Assembly: GCA_002368795.1 (NCBI GenBank)
Contig: DFFG01000010.1
Span: 23,528 to 74,914, forward strand
Direction: 5' to 3'
Source: Eubacterium sp. UBA3782
Lineage (GTDB): Bacteria; Bacillota; Clostridia; Lachnospirales; Lachnospiraceae
DNA length: 51,387 nt
The notes under the pieces were generated by a model, which saw nothing but the letters and a program-made list of their open reading frames with translations, was not told the DNA's origin and searched no databases. The number at the start of each line of letters is the position of its first letter. The first letter of the stretch is position 1. The translations under genes and the position numbers were made by a program. This document shows, in pieces, positions 31,879-40,575 of the stretch.

Positions 31879-32907
31879 ATGAGTGAATATGTAAGGATAG
31901 CACTGGATGCCATGGGAGGCGACAATGCGCCTTCTGAGCAGGTAAAGGGAGCGGTTGAAGCTCTGCAGGCGGACGAGAGGGTCTTTGTCATCCTGGTCGG
32001 CCGTGAGGTCATCATCCGGGGAGAGCTGTCAAAGCATCAGTACCCGAAGGACAGAGTACGCATCGTGGATGCGCCTGAGGTGATCGAGACCGGAGAGCCT
32101 CCGGTAAAGGCGATCCAGAGCAAGAGGAATTCTTCTCTTGTCATGGGCCTTCAGCTGGTCCATCAGGGAGAGGCGGATGCCTTTGTATCCTCCGGAAGCA
32201 CCGGTGCGGTTCTGGTCGGCGGTCAGGCGATCGTCAAGAAGATCCGCGGTATCCAGCGTGCGCCTCTGGCCCCGCTGATCCCGACGGCAAATGGTGCCTC
32301 GCTCCTGATCGACTGCGGAGCCAGTGTGGATGCAAGACCGTCTCATCTGGTGCAGTTTGCCGTGATCGGATCCATCTATATGAAAAATGTCATGGGCATC
32401 GAAAACCCCAGGGTCGGCCTGGTCAATATCGGAGCCGAGGAGGAGAAGGGCAATGCGCTCTGCAAGGAGACCTACCCCCTGCTTTCGGCCTGCCCGGATA
32501 TCAATTTTATCGGAAATGTTGAGGCAAGGGATATCCCCTACGGCGCGGCAGACGTATATGTTACGGAGGCGTTTGTCGGCAACGTGATCCTGAAGATGTA
32601 CGAGGGCGTCGGCTCTGTGATGCTCAAGGAGATCAAGGGAGCGCTGATGAGCAGCCTCAAGTCAAAGATCGGTGCGCTGCTGATCAAAGGCGCACTGAAA
32701 ACCACATTAAAGAAATTTGATTCTGGCAGCTACGGCGGAGCGCCTCTTCTGGGCCTTAAAGGACTTGTTGTCAAGACCCACGGAAGTGCCAAGGCAAATG
32801 AGGTGAAGAATACGATCCTCCAGTGCCTGCAGTTCAAGGAAGAGGATGTCAACGGCAAGATACAGGAGTATCTGGCTGCACAGAAGACAGCTGAAGGAGA
32901 GACATGA
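31879..32907 (+). CDS. plsX: phosphate acyltransferase PlsX
   Basis: 342 residues. It makes acyl phosphate from acyl-ACP, the first step of phospholipid synthesis in most bacteria, working at the inner face of the membrane. Marks are RIALDAMGGDNAPSEQVKGA at the start, SSGSTGAVLVGG, LLIDCGASVDARP, VGLVNIGAEEEKGN and VEARDIPYGAADV. ATG 31879 (GGGAG nine bases before) is preferred to GTG 31876. The ACP gene overlaps its stop codon by ATGA, so acyl donor protein and enzyme are made together. The 54-base gap after the lipoprotein gene shows no promoter, so it may depend on that gene's promoter. Confidence 0.97.
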   Translation: MSEYVRIALDAMGGDNAPSEQVKGAVEALQADERVFVILVGREVIIRGELSKHQYPKDRVRIVDAPEVIETGEPPVKAIQSKRNSSLVMGLQLVHQGEADAFVSSGSTGAVLVGGQAIVKKIRGIQRAPLAPLIPTANGASLLIDCGASVDARPSHLVQFAVIGSIYMKNVMGIENPRVGLVNIGAEEEKGNALCKETYPLLSACPDINFIGNVEARDIPYGAADVYVTEAFVGNVILKMYEGVGSVMLKEIKGALMSSLKSKIGALLIKGALKTTLKKFDSGSYGGAPLLGLKGLVVKTHGSAKANEVKNTILQCLQFKEEDVNGKIQEYLAAQKTAEGET

Positions 32908-33188
32908 ATCCACGCGAAAATGCGTCAGAACATACCGGTGCAGACCGGGAGCTGGAATTTGTCCGGCAGACAGTAGCCAGAGTTCTTCATCTGGATGCGC
33001 GGGAGCTTGACGGGGAGACCGCCTTTGACAGCGATCTGGGCGCCGACTCCATCGACCTCTGCCAGGTCGTGACGGAAGCCGAACAGCATTTCGGGATCCG
33101 GATCACCGAGGAGGAGGCAGGAGATGTCACCTCGCTGGGTGGACTGGCCGGGCTGATCCGGAAAAAACAGCTGGAAAACAGAGAATGA
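32904..33188 (+). CDS. acpP: acyl carrier protein (coupled to plsX)
   Basis: 94 residues, with an N-terminal extension of about 15 residues (MNPRENASEHTGAD). The phosphopantetheine serine is S49 in GADSIDLCQVV. The body has the usual ACP helices and ends VTSLGGLAGLIRKK. It is translationally coupled to plsX (ATGA overlap at 32904-32907), which fits an acyl donor for PlsX. It differs in sequence from the ACP at 14018-14251, so the two are probably not recent duplicates. A strong terminator follows. The symbol is by position only. Confidence 0.9.
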   Translation: MNPRENASEHTGADRELEFVRQTVARVLHLDARELDGETAFDSDLGADSIDLCQVVTEAEQHFGIRITEEEAGDVTSLGGLAGLIRKKQLENRE

Positions 33189-33199
33189 TCCGGAACAAA

Positions 33200-33264
33200 A
33201 AGCGGATGCAGCAGCAAAGACAGATCAGGAAGATCCTGCCTTGCTGAGCATCCGCTTCTTTTTT
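33200..33264 (+). terminator. rho-independent terminator of the plsX-acp transcript
   Basis: AAGCGGATGC (33200-33209) pairs with GCATCCGCTT (33248-33257), with further pairing inside (CAGCAA/TTGCTG and CAGG/CCTG), then a T-run. Confidence 0.9.
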
Positions 33265-33279
33265 CTTCTGATCAGAGTA

Positions 33280-33308
33280 TAGACAGATCAGAAATTCACG
33301 GTTAAAAT
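33280..33308 (+). promoter_or_regulatory. candidate promoter of the rnc-smc-ftsY operon
   Basis: TAGACA (33280-33285), 17 bases, TAAAAT (33303-33308), located right after the acp terminator and 79 bases before rnc. Confidence 0.5.
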
Positions 33309-33386
33309 AGCAGGGTACTCTACGATGGAATTATCGTGGGTCAGTATGTAATTTAGCAGGATGGATGCATTCATCGGGCGGACAGA

Positions 33387-34118
33387 ATGGAGAACAGCTT
33401 TCCTATGACAGAGGATATACGAAAAATCAGGCAAAACCTGAAGAGGCTTGAGGACAGGATCGGGTATCATTTCACCGATATCAGCTGGCTGGAGACAGCC
33501 ATGCGGCACAGCTCCTGGACAAACGAACATGGCCTGGGCCATATCGGCTGCAATGAGCGGATCGAATTTCTCGGTGACGCTGTTCTGGAGCTGGTCTCCA
33601 GTGAATATCTCTATGATGCCTTTCCGGATATGGCGGAGGGCAGACTGACAAAGCTTCGGGCCAGCCTGGTGTGTGAGCCGACGCTTGCCTTCGATGCCAG
33701 GGCCTTTGGCCTTCAGGAATTCCTTCTTCTGGGAAAGGGCGAAGAGCAGACCGGCGGCAGGGAGCGGGACTCGATCATATCCGATGCATTGGAATCGGTG
33801 ATCGGCGCGATCTTCAAGGATGGCGGCCTTGTTCCTGCCAGGAAATTTATCCTGCGGTTCATCATGAATGATATCGAGAACAAAAAGCTGTTCTATGACA
33901 GCAAGTCCGTGCTCCAGGAAATGATCCAGGCAAAGGGAAACAGCGTTCTGGAATACGACATCCTGGATATCACAGGCCCCCAGCACGACATGCAGTTTAC
34001 CGCAGAGGTAAAGCTGGACGGCGCTGTGATCGGAAAAGGTAAGGGACATTCCAAAAAAACAGCCGAGCAGCAGGCCGCCTACCAGGCGATCCTTGGCCTG
34101 AAGCGGCAGGATGGGTAA
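33387..34118 (+). CDS. rnc: ribonuclease III
   Basis: 243 residues. It cleaves double-stranded RNA in rRNA maturation and mRNA turnover. The catalytic signature is NERIEFLGDAVLELV; the second acidic cluster lies in DALESVIGAIFKDGG. The C-terminal double-stranded-RNA-binding domain (about 165-240) ends GKGHSKKTAEQQAAYQAIL. The start is uncertain: ATG 33387 has a weak ribosome-binding site, while ATG 33405 has GGAGA ten bases upstream and gives MTEDIRKI. It is the first gene of a tight operon with smc 11 bases downstream, a conserved order in Clostridia and Bacilli. Confidence 0.96.
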   Translation: MENSFPMTEDIRKIRQNLKRLEDRIGYHFTDISWLETAMRHSSWTNEHGLGHIGCNERIEFLGDAVLELVSSEYLYDAFPDMAEGRLTKLRASLVCEPTLAFDARAFGLQEFLLLGKGEEQTGGRERDSIISDALESVIGAIFKDGGLVPARKFILRFIMNDIENKKLFYDSKSVLQEMIQAKGNSVLEYDILDITGPQHDMQFTAEVKLDGAVIGKGKGHSKKTAEQQAAYQAILGLKRQDG

Positions 34119-34129
34119 AAAGGACAACT

Positions 34130-37100
34130 ATGTATTTAAAGTCTATCGAGATGCAGGGATTCAAATCCTTTGCCGGAAAAACAAAGCTTGATTTTCATAA
34201 CGGCGTGACCGGCATCGTGGGTCCCAACGGAAGCGGAAAGAGCAATGTCGGCGACGCGGTCCGCTGGGTCCTTGGCGAGCAGAGCGCAAAGCAGCTCCGC
34301 GGCGGCAATATGCAGGACGTTATCTTTGCCGGCACGGAGGCGAGAAAACCGCTGGGCTATGCCTCGGTGGCCATCACGCTGGATAACGGCGACCGGAAGC
34401 TGAATCTGGACGCGGATGAGATCACCGTCACACGGCGGCTTTACCGTTCCGGTGAGAGTGAATACCTTCTGAATGGAAGAAACTGCCGGCTTCGGGATAT
34501 CAATGAGCTGTTTTATGATACCGGAATCGGCAAGGAGGGCTATTCGATCATCGGCCAGGGCCAGATCGACAAGATCCTTTCCGGAAAGCCGGATGACAGA
34601 AGAGAGCTCTTTGACGAGGCAGCTGGCATTGTAAAATTTAAGCGCAGAAAAGCAGCTTCTCTGAAAAAGCTGGAGGAGGAGCAGAGCAACCTGGTCCGTG
34701 TCACGGATATCCTCTCCGAGATCACCAGGCAGCTGGGGCCCCTGGAGCGGCAGGCAAAAAAGGCCGAGGAGTACCTGGGAAAGCGGGACCATCTCCGGGA
34801 TATGGAGATCCGCCTGTTCCAGATCGACACAAAGAGAAACGAGGAACAGCTGACAGAGCTGGCAGACAGCCGGAAGATCGCCGGCGACCAGCTGGCAGAG
34901 CTAGATGCTGCTCTGGAGCAGACCCGTGCCGAATATGACCGTGTCGAGAAGGAGATCGACGCTCTGGATACCCGGATCCGCGAAAAGCGGGAGGAAAGCC
35001 AGAGTGCCGCTCTGCAGCGTGAGCAGGCAGACGGCCAGGTCAATGTCCTCCGGGAGCAGATCCGTGCTTTTGAAGCCAACCGGAAGATCTACGAGGAGCG
35101 GCTGGCCGCGATCGACGAGGAAACCAGCAGCCGCCGGGCAGGTGAGGACGCCCAGCGGGAGGAGAGAAAACAGCTTCTCGACCAGCTGGAGGCAGCCAGG
35201 GTCGAGAAGGAAGCAAAGGAGCAGGAGGTCTCCCGCCTCAATGCGGAGATCGAAGGCCGCAGCAGGGAGACGGAGCAGAGCCGCAAGGAGACCATCGAGC
35301 TTCTGAACAGCCGGTCCTCCATCAAGACCAGGATCCAGCGCTACGACACGATGCTGGAGCAGATCGGGATCCGCCGTTCCGAGCAGAATTCCCGTATGCT
35401 GCAGATGCGAAGTGAGGGCAGCAAGGGGATGGAAAAGCTGTCCGCCCTTGAGGAGGAACTAAAGCGTATCTCCGGCGAGGTAGCAGCAAAGCGGGAGGAG
35501 ATCACGGCTGCGGAAAAGCAGGAGGTTCAGCTTAAACTCCTGATCAACGAGCAGAACCGGCAGCTGGAGGCCGCCCAGACATCCTTCCACAGGGAGTCCT
35601 CCCGGCTGGAGTCCTTAAAGAATATCACCGAGCGTTATGAGGGATACGGCAACAGCATAAAGAAGGTCATGGAGCAGAAGGAAAACAATCCGGGCATCCA
35701 TGGCGTTATTGCCGATCTGATCAAGACACAGAAAAAGTACGAGACCGCCATCGAGACCGCCCTTGGCGGCTCGCTGCAGAACATTGTTACAGACAATGAG
35801 GCGACGGCCAAGTATCTGATCGAGTACCTGAAACGGGGACACTTCGGCCGGGCGACCTTCCTGCCCCTGACCGCGATGCGCGAGGATCAGGGCTTTGAAA
35901 ACCGGGAGGTCCTGAAGGAAAACGGCGTCATCGGCAAGGCGGACGAGCTGGTGAGCTGCGACAAGATCTACCGCGGGGTCGCCAGACGTCTGCTGGGCAG
36001 GACCGTCGTGGTGGATACCATCGACCACGCAATCGGCATCAGCCGGAAATACCGGCAGAGCGTGCGGATGGTCACGCTTGAGGGAGAGCTTCTCTCCCCC
36101 GGCGGCTCCATGACCGGCGGTTCCTTTAAATACAACAGCAACCTTTTGGGCAGGCGCAGGCAGATCCAGGAGCTGGAGAGCAGCGTAAAGGCCCTGAAAA
36201 AGGAGACCGAGGAGCTGTCTGCTTCCATCGAAGAGAACCGGATCAGAAGAAACAAGATCCGGGCGCTCCTTTCCGAAAAGAATGATGAGCTGCAGAAGCT
36301 CTACCTGGAGCAGAACACCGCCAAGCTGAACTGGGATGCCGGCAAGGAACGGGCGGATGCTCTGGGCGCGGAATACCAGAAGCTGCAAAAGGAGCTTTTG
36401 GAGATCGAGAACCAGGTCGCCGAGATCACCGACAAGAGGGGCAATATCCGGACCGAGCTGGAATCCTCCCAGACAGAGGAGAAGGCCCTGGAGGATCGGA
36501 TCCGTTCCCTGAGCGATGAGACGGAGATCCTCCGCGGACAGGAGCAGCAGGCGGCAAAGGCACAGGACGAGGCAAGGCTCGTCTACGCAAACCTGCAGCA
36601 GCAGGCCGCCTTTATAAAAGAGAGGATCGCCACCGCGGAAAGCGAGCTTGCCCGTCTGGAAGAGGAGAGGGAAAACGCCTCCCGCGGCCTTCTGCAGGAG
36701 AGCGGCGACGCAGACAAAAAGCAGCTGCTGATCGATGATCTGGAGAAGGAGATCCAGCGTCTGTCCGCAGAGATCGAGGAATGCAGCAGCGAGGCTGCCA
36801 GACGGCAGGAGGAAAAGGATGCCCTGAACCAGGAGCACCGCGCATTCTTTGAGCGGAGAGATGAACTGGCCGGACAGAAGAGCGAGATGGAAAAGGAGAT
36901 CTTTCGGCTGGAAAACCAGATCGAACGGCTGCAGGAACAGATGGAGTCCCAGGTCAACTACCTGTACGAGGAGTACCAGATCACACCCGATCAGGCAGAA
37001 GCCGTCACCTTCAGCGATATGCCCGAGCGCACGCCGCTGAAAAAGGAGATCGCGGAGGTCAAGGGCGAGATCAAGGCTCTTGGCAGCATCAATGTCAATG

Positions 37101-37690
37101 CTGTCGAGGAGTACCGGGAGCTAAAGGAACGGCACGACTTCCTTTCGGCACAGCACGAGGACCTGGTCAAGGCGGCAGAGCAGCTGCAGGGGATCATCAA
37201 GGAGCTCGACGAGGGCATGCGCCGGCAGTTCCGCGAGCGGTTTGATCAGATCCGCGTGGAATTTGACAAGGTCTTCCGCCAGCTCTTTGGCGGCGGAAAG
37301 GGAACCCTCGAGCTGATCGAGGGCGAGGATATCCTGGAATCCGGCATCGTGATCATCTCCCAGCCGCCGGGGAAAAAGCTGCAGAACATGATGCAGCTCT
37401 CGGGCGGAGAAAAGGCACTGACGGCGATCGCGCTGCTGTTTGCGATCCAGAACCTGAAGCCGTCACCCTTCTGTCTGCTGGATGAGATCGAGGCTGCTCT
37501 GGACGACAACAACGTTGGCCGTTTTGCGAAATATCTGCACAAGCTGACAAAGAATACCCAGTTTATCGTGATCACCCACAGACGAGGGACCATGGCCGCG
37601 GCAGACCGGCTGTACGGCATCACCATGCAGGAGAAGGGCGTATCGGCGCTGGTCTCCGTAAACCTCGTGGAGGCTCAGCTGGATAATTAA
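34130..37690 (+). CDS. smc: chromosome partition protein SMC
   Basis: 1186 residues, full length. The N-terminal head has Walker A GPNGSGKSN and a Q-loop region (VLGEQSAKQLRGG). Long coiled coils (about 170-500 and 680-1010) flank a hinge domain (about 515-660, GVIADLIKTQKKYETAIETA ... LEGELLSPGGSMTGGS). The C-terminal head has signature LSGGEKAL, Walker B FCLLDEIEAALDDNN and the D-loop. It works with ScpA/ScpB, not encoded here, to compact and separate chromosomes. It sits between rnc and ftsY at 11 and 13 bases, the standard order. Confidence 0.98.
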   Translation: MYLKSIEMQGFKSFAGKTKLDFHNGVTGIVGPNGSGKSNVGDAVRWVLGEQSAKQLRGGNMQDVIFAGTEARKPLGYASVAITLDNGDRKLNLDADEITVTRRLYRSGESEYLLNGRNCRLRDINELFYDTGIGKEGYSIIGQGQIDKILSGKPDDRRELFDEAAGIVKFKRRKAASLKKLEEEQSNLVRVTDILSEITRQLGPLERQAKKAEEYLGKRDHLRDMEIRLFQIDTKRNEEQLTELADSRKIAGDQLAELDAALEQTRAEYDRVEKEIDALDTRIREKREESQSAALQREQADGQVNVLREQIRAFEANRKIYEERLAAIDEETSSRRAGEDAQREERKQLLDQLEAARVEKEAKEQEVSRLNAEIEGRSRETEQSRKETIELLNSRSSIKTRIQRYDTMLEQIGIRRSEQNSRMLQMRSEGSKGMEKLSALEEELKRISGEVAAKREEITAAEKQEVQLKLLINEQNRQLEAAQTSFHRESSRLESLKNITERYEGYGNSIKKVMEQKENNPGIHGVIADLIKTQKKYETAIETALGGSLQNIVTDNEATAKYLIEYLKRGHFGRATFLPLTAMREDQGFENREVLKENGVIGKADELVSCDKIYRGVARRLLGRTVVVDTIDHAIGISRKYRQSVRMVTLEGELLSPGGSMTGGSFKYNSNLLGRRRQIQELESSVKALKKETEELSASIEENRIRRNKIRALLSEKNDELQKLYLEQNTAKLNWDAGKERADALGAEYQKLQKELLEIENQVAEITDKRGNIRTELESSQTEEKALEDRIRSLSDETEILRGQEQQAAKAQDEARLVYANLQQQAAFIKERIATAESELARLEEERENASRGLLQESGDADKKQLLIDDLEKEIQRLSAEIEECSSEAARRQEEKDALNQEHRAFFERRDELAGQKSEMEKEIFRLENQIERLQEQMESQVNYLYEEYQITPDQAEAVTFSDMPERTPLKKEIAEVKGEIKALGSINVNAVEEYRELKERHDFLSAQHEDLVKAAEQLQGIIKELDEGMRRQFRERFDQIRVEFDKVFRQLFGGGKGTLELIEGEDILESGIVIISQPPGKKLQNMMQLSGGEKALTAIALLFAIQNLKPSPFCLLDEIEAALDDNNVGRFAKYLHKLTKNTQFIVITHRRGTMAAADRLYGITMQEKGVSALVSVNLVEAQLDN

Positions 37691-37703
37691 AAGGAGGATT
37701 CCC

Positions 37704-38633
37704 ATGGCAGAAGAAAAAAGACCGGGTTTTTTTGCCCGGCTGTTTGGCGGACTGACCAAGTCAAGAAACCAGATAAAGGAAAATCTGGACGAGGCCTTTG
37801 GCTGCTCCGTGATCGACGAGGATTTTTATGAGGCCCTTGAAGAGGCGCTGGTCGCCAGCGATATGGGCATCGAGACGACGGAGACCGTTATCGAGAACCT
37901 CCGGGAGATCGTCGAGGATCTGGAGCTGACAAAGCCGGCAGACTGCAAGAAATATATGGTGGACTGCTTCCGGCAGCAGATGAAGGTGGGCAATACCGCC
38001 TATGAGTTTGAGGACAGGACCTCCGTTGTGCTGGTGGTCGGTGTCAACGGCGTAGGCAAGACCACGACCATCGGAAAGCTGGCCGCAAAGCTGAAGGCCA
38101 AAAGAAAGAAGGTCATGATCGCCGCCGCGGATACCTTCCGGGCAGCGGCGACCGAACAGCTGACCGTATGGGCCCAGAGAGCCGGCGCAGACATCATCAC
38201 CGGCCAGGAGGGTGCCGATCCGGCTTCTGTGGTGTACGATGCCGTCAACGCGGCAAAATCCCGCAAGGCGGATGTGCTCCTGATCGATACGGCCGGACGT
38301 CTGCACAACAAAAAGAATCTTATGGAAGAGCTGCGGAAGATCTACCGGATCCTGGAGCGGTCCTATCCGGAGGCTTACCTCGAGACGCTTCTTGTGCTGG
38401 ACGGGACGACGGGACAGAACGCGATCCTGCAGGCAAGGAGCTTTGCCGAGGTGGCGGACATCACCGGTCTTGTGATCACCAAGCTGGACGGAACCGCAAA
38501 GGGCGGCATTGCCGTGGCGGTCCAGTCTGAGCTGGAGATCCCCGTAAAGTATATCGGCGTGGGCGAGCAGATCGACGATCTGCAGAAATTCGATCCGCAG
38601 GCCTTTGTGGAGGCACTGTTTGATACAAAGTAA
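37704..38633 (+). CDS. ftsY: signal recognition particle receptor FtsY
   Basis: 309 residues. It is the SRP-GTPase receptor that brings ribosome-nascent-chain complexes to the membrane. The short N-terminal part (RPGFFARLFGGLTKSRNQIK) is amphipathic and binds lipid. The NG domain has G1 GVNGVGKTT, the DTFRAAATEQL segment, G3 DTAGRLHNKKNLMEEL, G4 TKLDGTAKGG and the end GVGEQIDDLQKF. There is no long acidic A domain, as usual in Gram-positives. AAGGAGG lies upstream of the ATG. Operon with smc. Confidence 0.98.
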   Translation: MAEEKRPGFFARLFGGLTKSRNQIKENLDEAFGCSVIDEDFYEALEEALVASDMGIETTETVIENLREIVEDLELTKPADCKKYMVDCFRQQMKVGNTAYEFEDRTSVVLVVGVNGVGKTTTIGKLAAKLKAKRKKVMIAAADTFRAAATEQLTVWAQRAGADIITGQEGADPASVVYDAVNAAKSRKADVLLIDTAGRLHNKKNLMEELRKIYRILERSYPEAYLETLLVLDGTTGQNAILQARSFAEVADITGLVITKLDGTAKGGIAVAVQSELEIPVKYIGVGEQIDDLQKFDPQAFVEALFDTK

Positions 38634-38648
38634 GAGGGAGATGGCGAA

Positions 38649-39875
38649 ATGAGCCGGGAAGAAATGCTGACACTGGAAAAATTTGAGGAGGCGTCAGAGA
38701 TCGTGCGGAAGGTCACCGCAGAGACCTCACTGATCTACAGTGAGTACCTCAGCCAGATGACCGGAAACCGGGTCTATCTCAAGCCGGAAAATATGCAGGT
38801 GACTGGGGCTTACAAGATCCGCGGCGCCTATTACAAGATCAGTACCATGAGCCAGGAGGAGAGGGACAGAGGCCTGATCACCTCGTCCGCAGGCAACCAT
38901 GCCCAGGGTGTGGCCTACGCGGCCAGAGCCTTTGGGTGCAAGGCCGTCATCGTCATGCCGACCACGACGCCGCTCATCAAGATCGAGAGGACCCGCTCCT
39001 ACGGCGCCGAGGTCGTGCTGTACGGCGATGTCTACGACGATGCCTATCACCGGGCACTGGAACTGGCCAAGGAGAACGGCTACACCTTCATCCATCCCTT
39101 TGATGACCTGACGGTGGCAACGGGACAGGGCACTATTGCCATGGAGATCGTAAAGGATCTTCCGGCGGTGGATATCATCCTGGTTCCCATCGGAGGCGGT
39201 GGTCTGGCGACCGGTGTCTCCACCCTGGCAAAGCTGCTGAACCCAAAGATCCGGGTCATCGGCGTGGAACCGGCCGGGGCAAACTGCATGCAGGAATCCA
39301 TCAAACAGGGTGAGGTGGTGGAGCTTCCCTCCATCAATACGATCGCAGACGGCACTGCCGTAAAGCGTCCCGGTGAGAAAATCTTTCCCTACATTCAGCA
39401 GAATCTGGATGATATCATCACCGTGGAGGATCACGAGCTGGTGGTCGCCTTCCTGGATATGGTGGAAAACCACAAGATGATCGTCGAAAACTCCGGCCTG
39501 CTGACGGTGGCAGCCTTAAAGCATCTGGAGGAAAAGGGAAAGCGGGTGGCTGCCGTCATGAGCGGCGGCAACATGGATGTCATCACCATGTCCTCTGTGG
39601 TCCAGAACGGCCTGATCGCCCGCGACAGGATCTTTACCGTATCGACCCTGCTTCCGGACCGTCCGGGCGAGCTGGTTCGGGTATCCACGGTCATCGCGGA
39701 GCTTAAGGGCAACGTCATCAAGCTGGAGCACAACCAGTTCTACAGCACCAACCGCAGCGCCGAGGTGGAGCTGCGCATCACGATGGAGGCCTACGGCACC
39801 GCGCACAAGCAGTCCATTCTCGAGGCCCTCGATAAGGCCGGCTTCCGTCCGCAGATCGTGAGGACGACACTGTAA
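38649..39875 (+). CDS. ilvA: threonine ammonia-lyase with C-terminal ACT domain
   Basis: 408 residues. A PLP enzyme that converts threonine to 2-oxobutyrate and ammonia. The PLP lysine lies in TGAYKIRGAYYKIS; SSAGNHAQGVAYAA binds substrate, and GGGGLATGVST binds the PLP phosphate (read within PIGGGGLATG). The last 75 residues form one ACT domain (FTVSTLLPDRPGELVRVS), the layout of the one-ACT class that includes both biosynthetic and degradative forms. No isoleucine genes are nearby, so catabolic use is as likely. It is 15 bases after ftsY and one base before queH, so it belongs to the same transcript. Confidence 0.93.
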   Translation: MSREEMLTLEKFEEASEIVRKVTAETSLIYSEYLSQMTGNRVYLKPENMQVTGAYKIRGAYYKISTMSQEERDRGLITSSAGNHAQGVAYAARAFGCKAVIVMPTTTPLIKIERTRSYGAEVVLYGDVYDDAYHRALELAKENGYTFIHPFDDLTVATGQGTIAMEIVKDLPAVDIILVPIGGGGLATGVSTLAKLLNPKIRVIGVEPAGANCMQESIKQGEVVELPSINTIADGTAVKRPGEKIFPYIQQNLDDIITVEDHELVVAFLDMVENHKMIVENSGLLTVAALKHLEEKGKRVAAVMSGGNMDVITMSSVVQNGLIARDRIFTVSTLLPDRPGELVRVSTVIAELKGNVIKLEHNQFYSTNRSAEVELRITMEAYGTAHKQSILEALDKAGFRPQIVRTTL

Positions 39876-39876
39876 G

Positions 39877-40515
39877 ATGAACAAGCCAAAGGTCAATTAT
39901 CAGATAGAGCTTGACCGGATCCTGGAAAAGCTGCAGGCAGAAGGAAAACGGCCGAAGCTGCTGCTGCACAGCTGCTGCGCGCCCTGCAGCAGCTATGTTC
40001 TGGAATATCTTTCGCCCAGATTCGAGATCGTTGATTTTTATTACAATCCGAACATCTCGCCGGAGAGTGAGTACCGCAAGCGGGTCTGTGAGATCCAGAG
40101 ACTGATCGGGGAGATGCCGCTAAGGGCGGATGTCACCTTTGTGGAGGGGCGCTACGATCCGGAGCGGTTTTATGCCATGGCAAGAGGCCTGGAGGACTGC
40201 CCCGAGGGCGGCGAGCGCTGCTTTCGGTGCTATGCGATGCGGCTTCGGGAAGCGGCCCAAAAGGCAGCGGAGCTTGGCTGTGACTATTTCACGACGACCC
40301 TCTCGATCAGTCCGCTAAAGAACGCACAGAAGCTCAACGAGATCGGGCTGGCTCTTGCCGGCGAATACGGCGTGCCCTATCTGGTGTCGGATTTCAAAAA
40401 AAGAAACGGGTACAAACGGTCGATCGAGCTGTCCGCGGAGTACGGACTGTACCGGCAGAATTACTGCGGGTGCGTGTACTCAAAGCGGGATGCGGCCGGG
40501 CAGGAAGAGAAGTAA
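39877..40515 (+). CDS. queH: epoxyqueuosine reductase QueH
   Basis: 212 residues. It reduces epoxyqueuosine to queuosine in tRNA, replacing QueG. Cysteine motifs for the Fe-S cluster and the second metal are visible: HSCCAPCSS (C33, C34, C37), DCPEGGERCFRCYAMRL and the C-terminal NYCGC. DFYYNPNISPESEYRKR and TTTLSISPLKNAQKLN are family signatures. Its start lies one base after the stop of ilvA, so translation is probably coupled; no separate Shine-Dalgarno is seen beyond sequences inside ilvA. It is the last gene of the rnc transcript. Confidence 0.95.
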   Translation: MNKPKVNYQIELDRILEKLQAEGKRPKLLLHSCCAPCSSYVLEYLSPRFEIVDFYYNPNISPESEYRKRVCEIQRLIGEMPLRADVTFVEGRYDPERFYAMARGLEDCPEGGERCFRCYAMRLREAAQKAAELGCDYFTTTLSISPLKNAQKLNEIGLALAGEYGVPYLVSDFKKRNGYKRSIELSAEYGLYRQNYCGCVYSKRDAAGQEEK

Positions 40516-40575
40516 GAAAAGCAGGCCTGCAAAAAAAGCAAGGCTGAAATGATGTAATTTGAAAGGAGTGCTCGC

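Noticed and set aside
35615..36838. 407-codon frame antisense to smc
   Set aside because: A mirror of coiled-coil codons (Leu/Gln-rich), with no ribosome-binding site or known domain.
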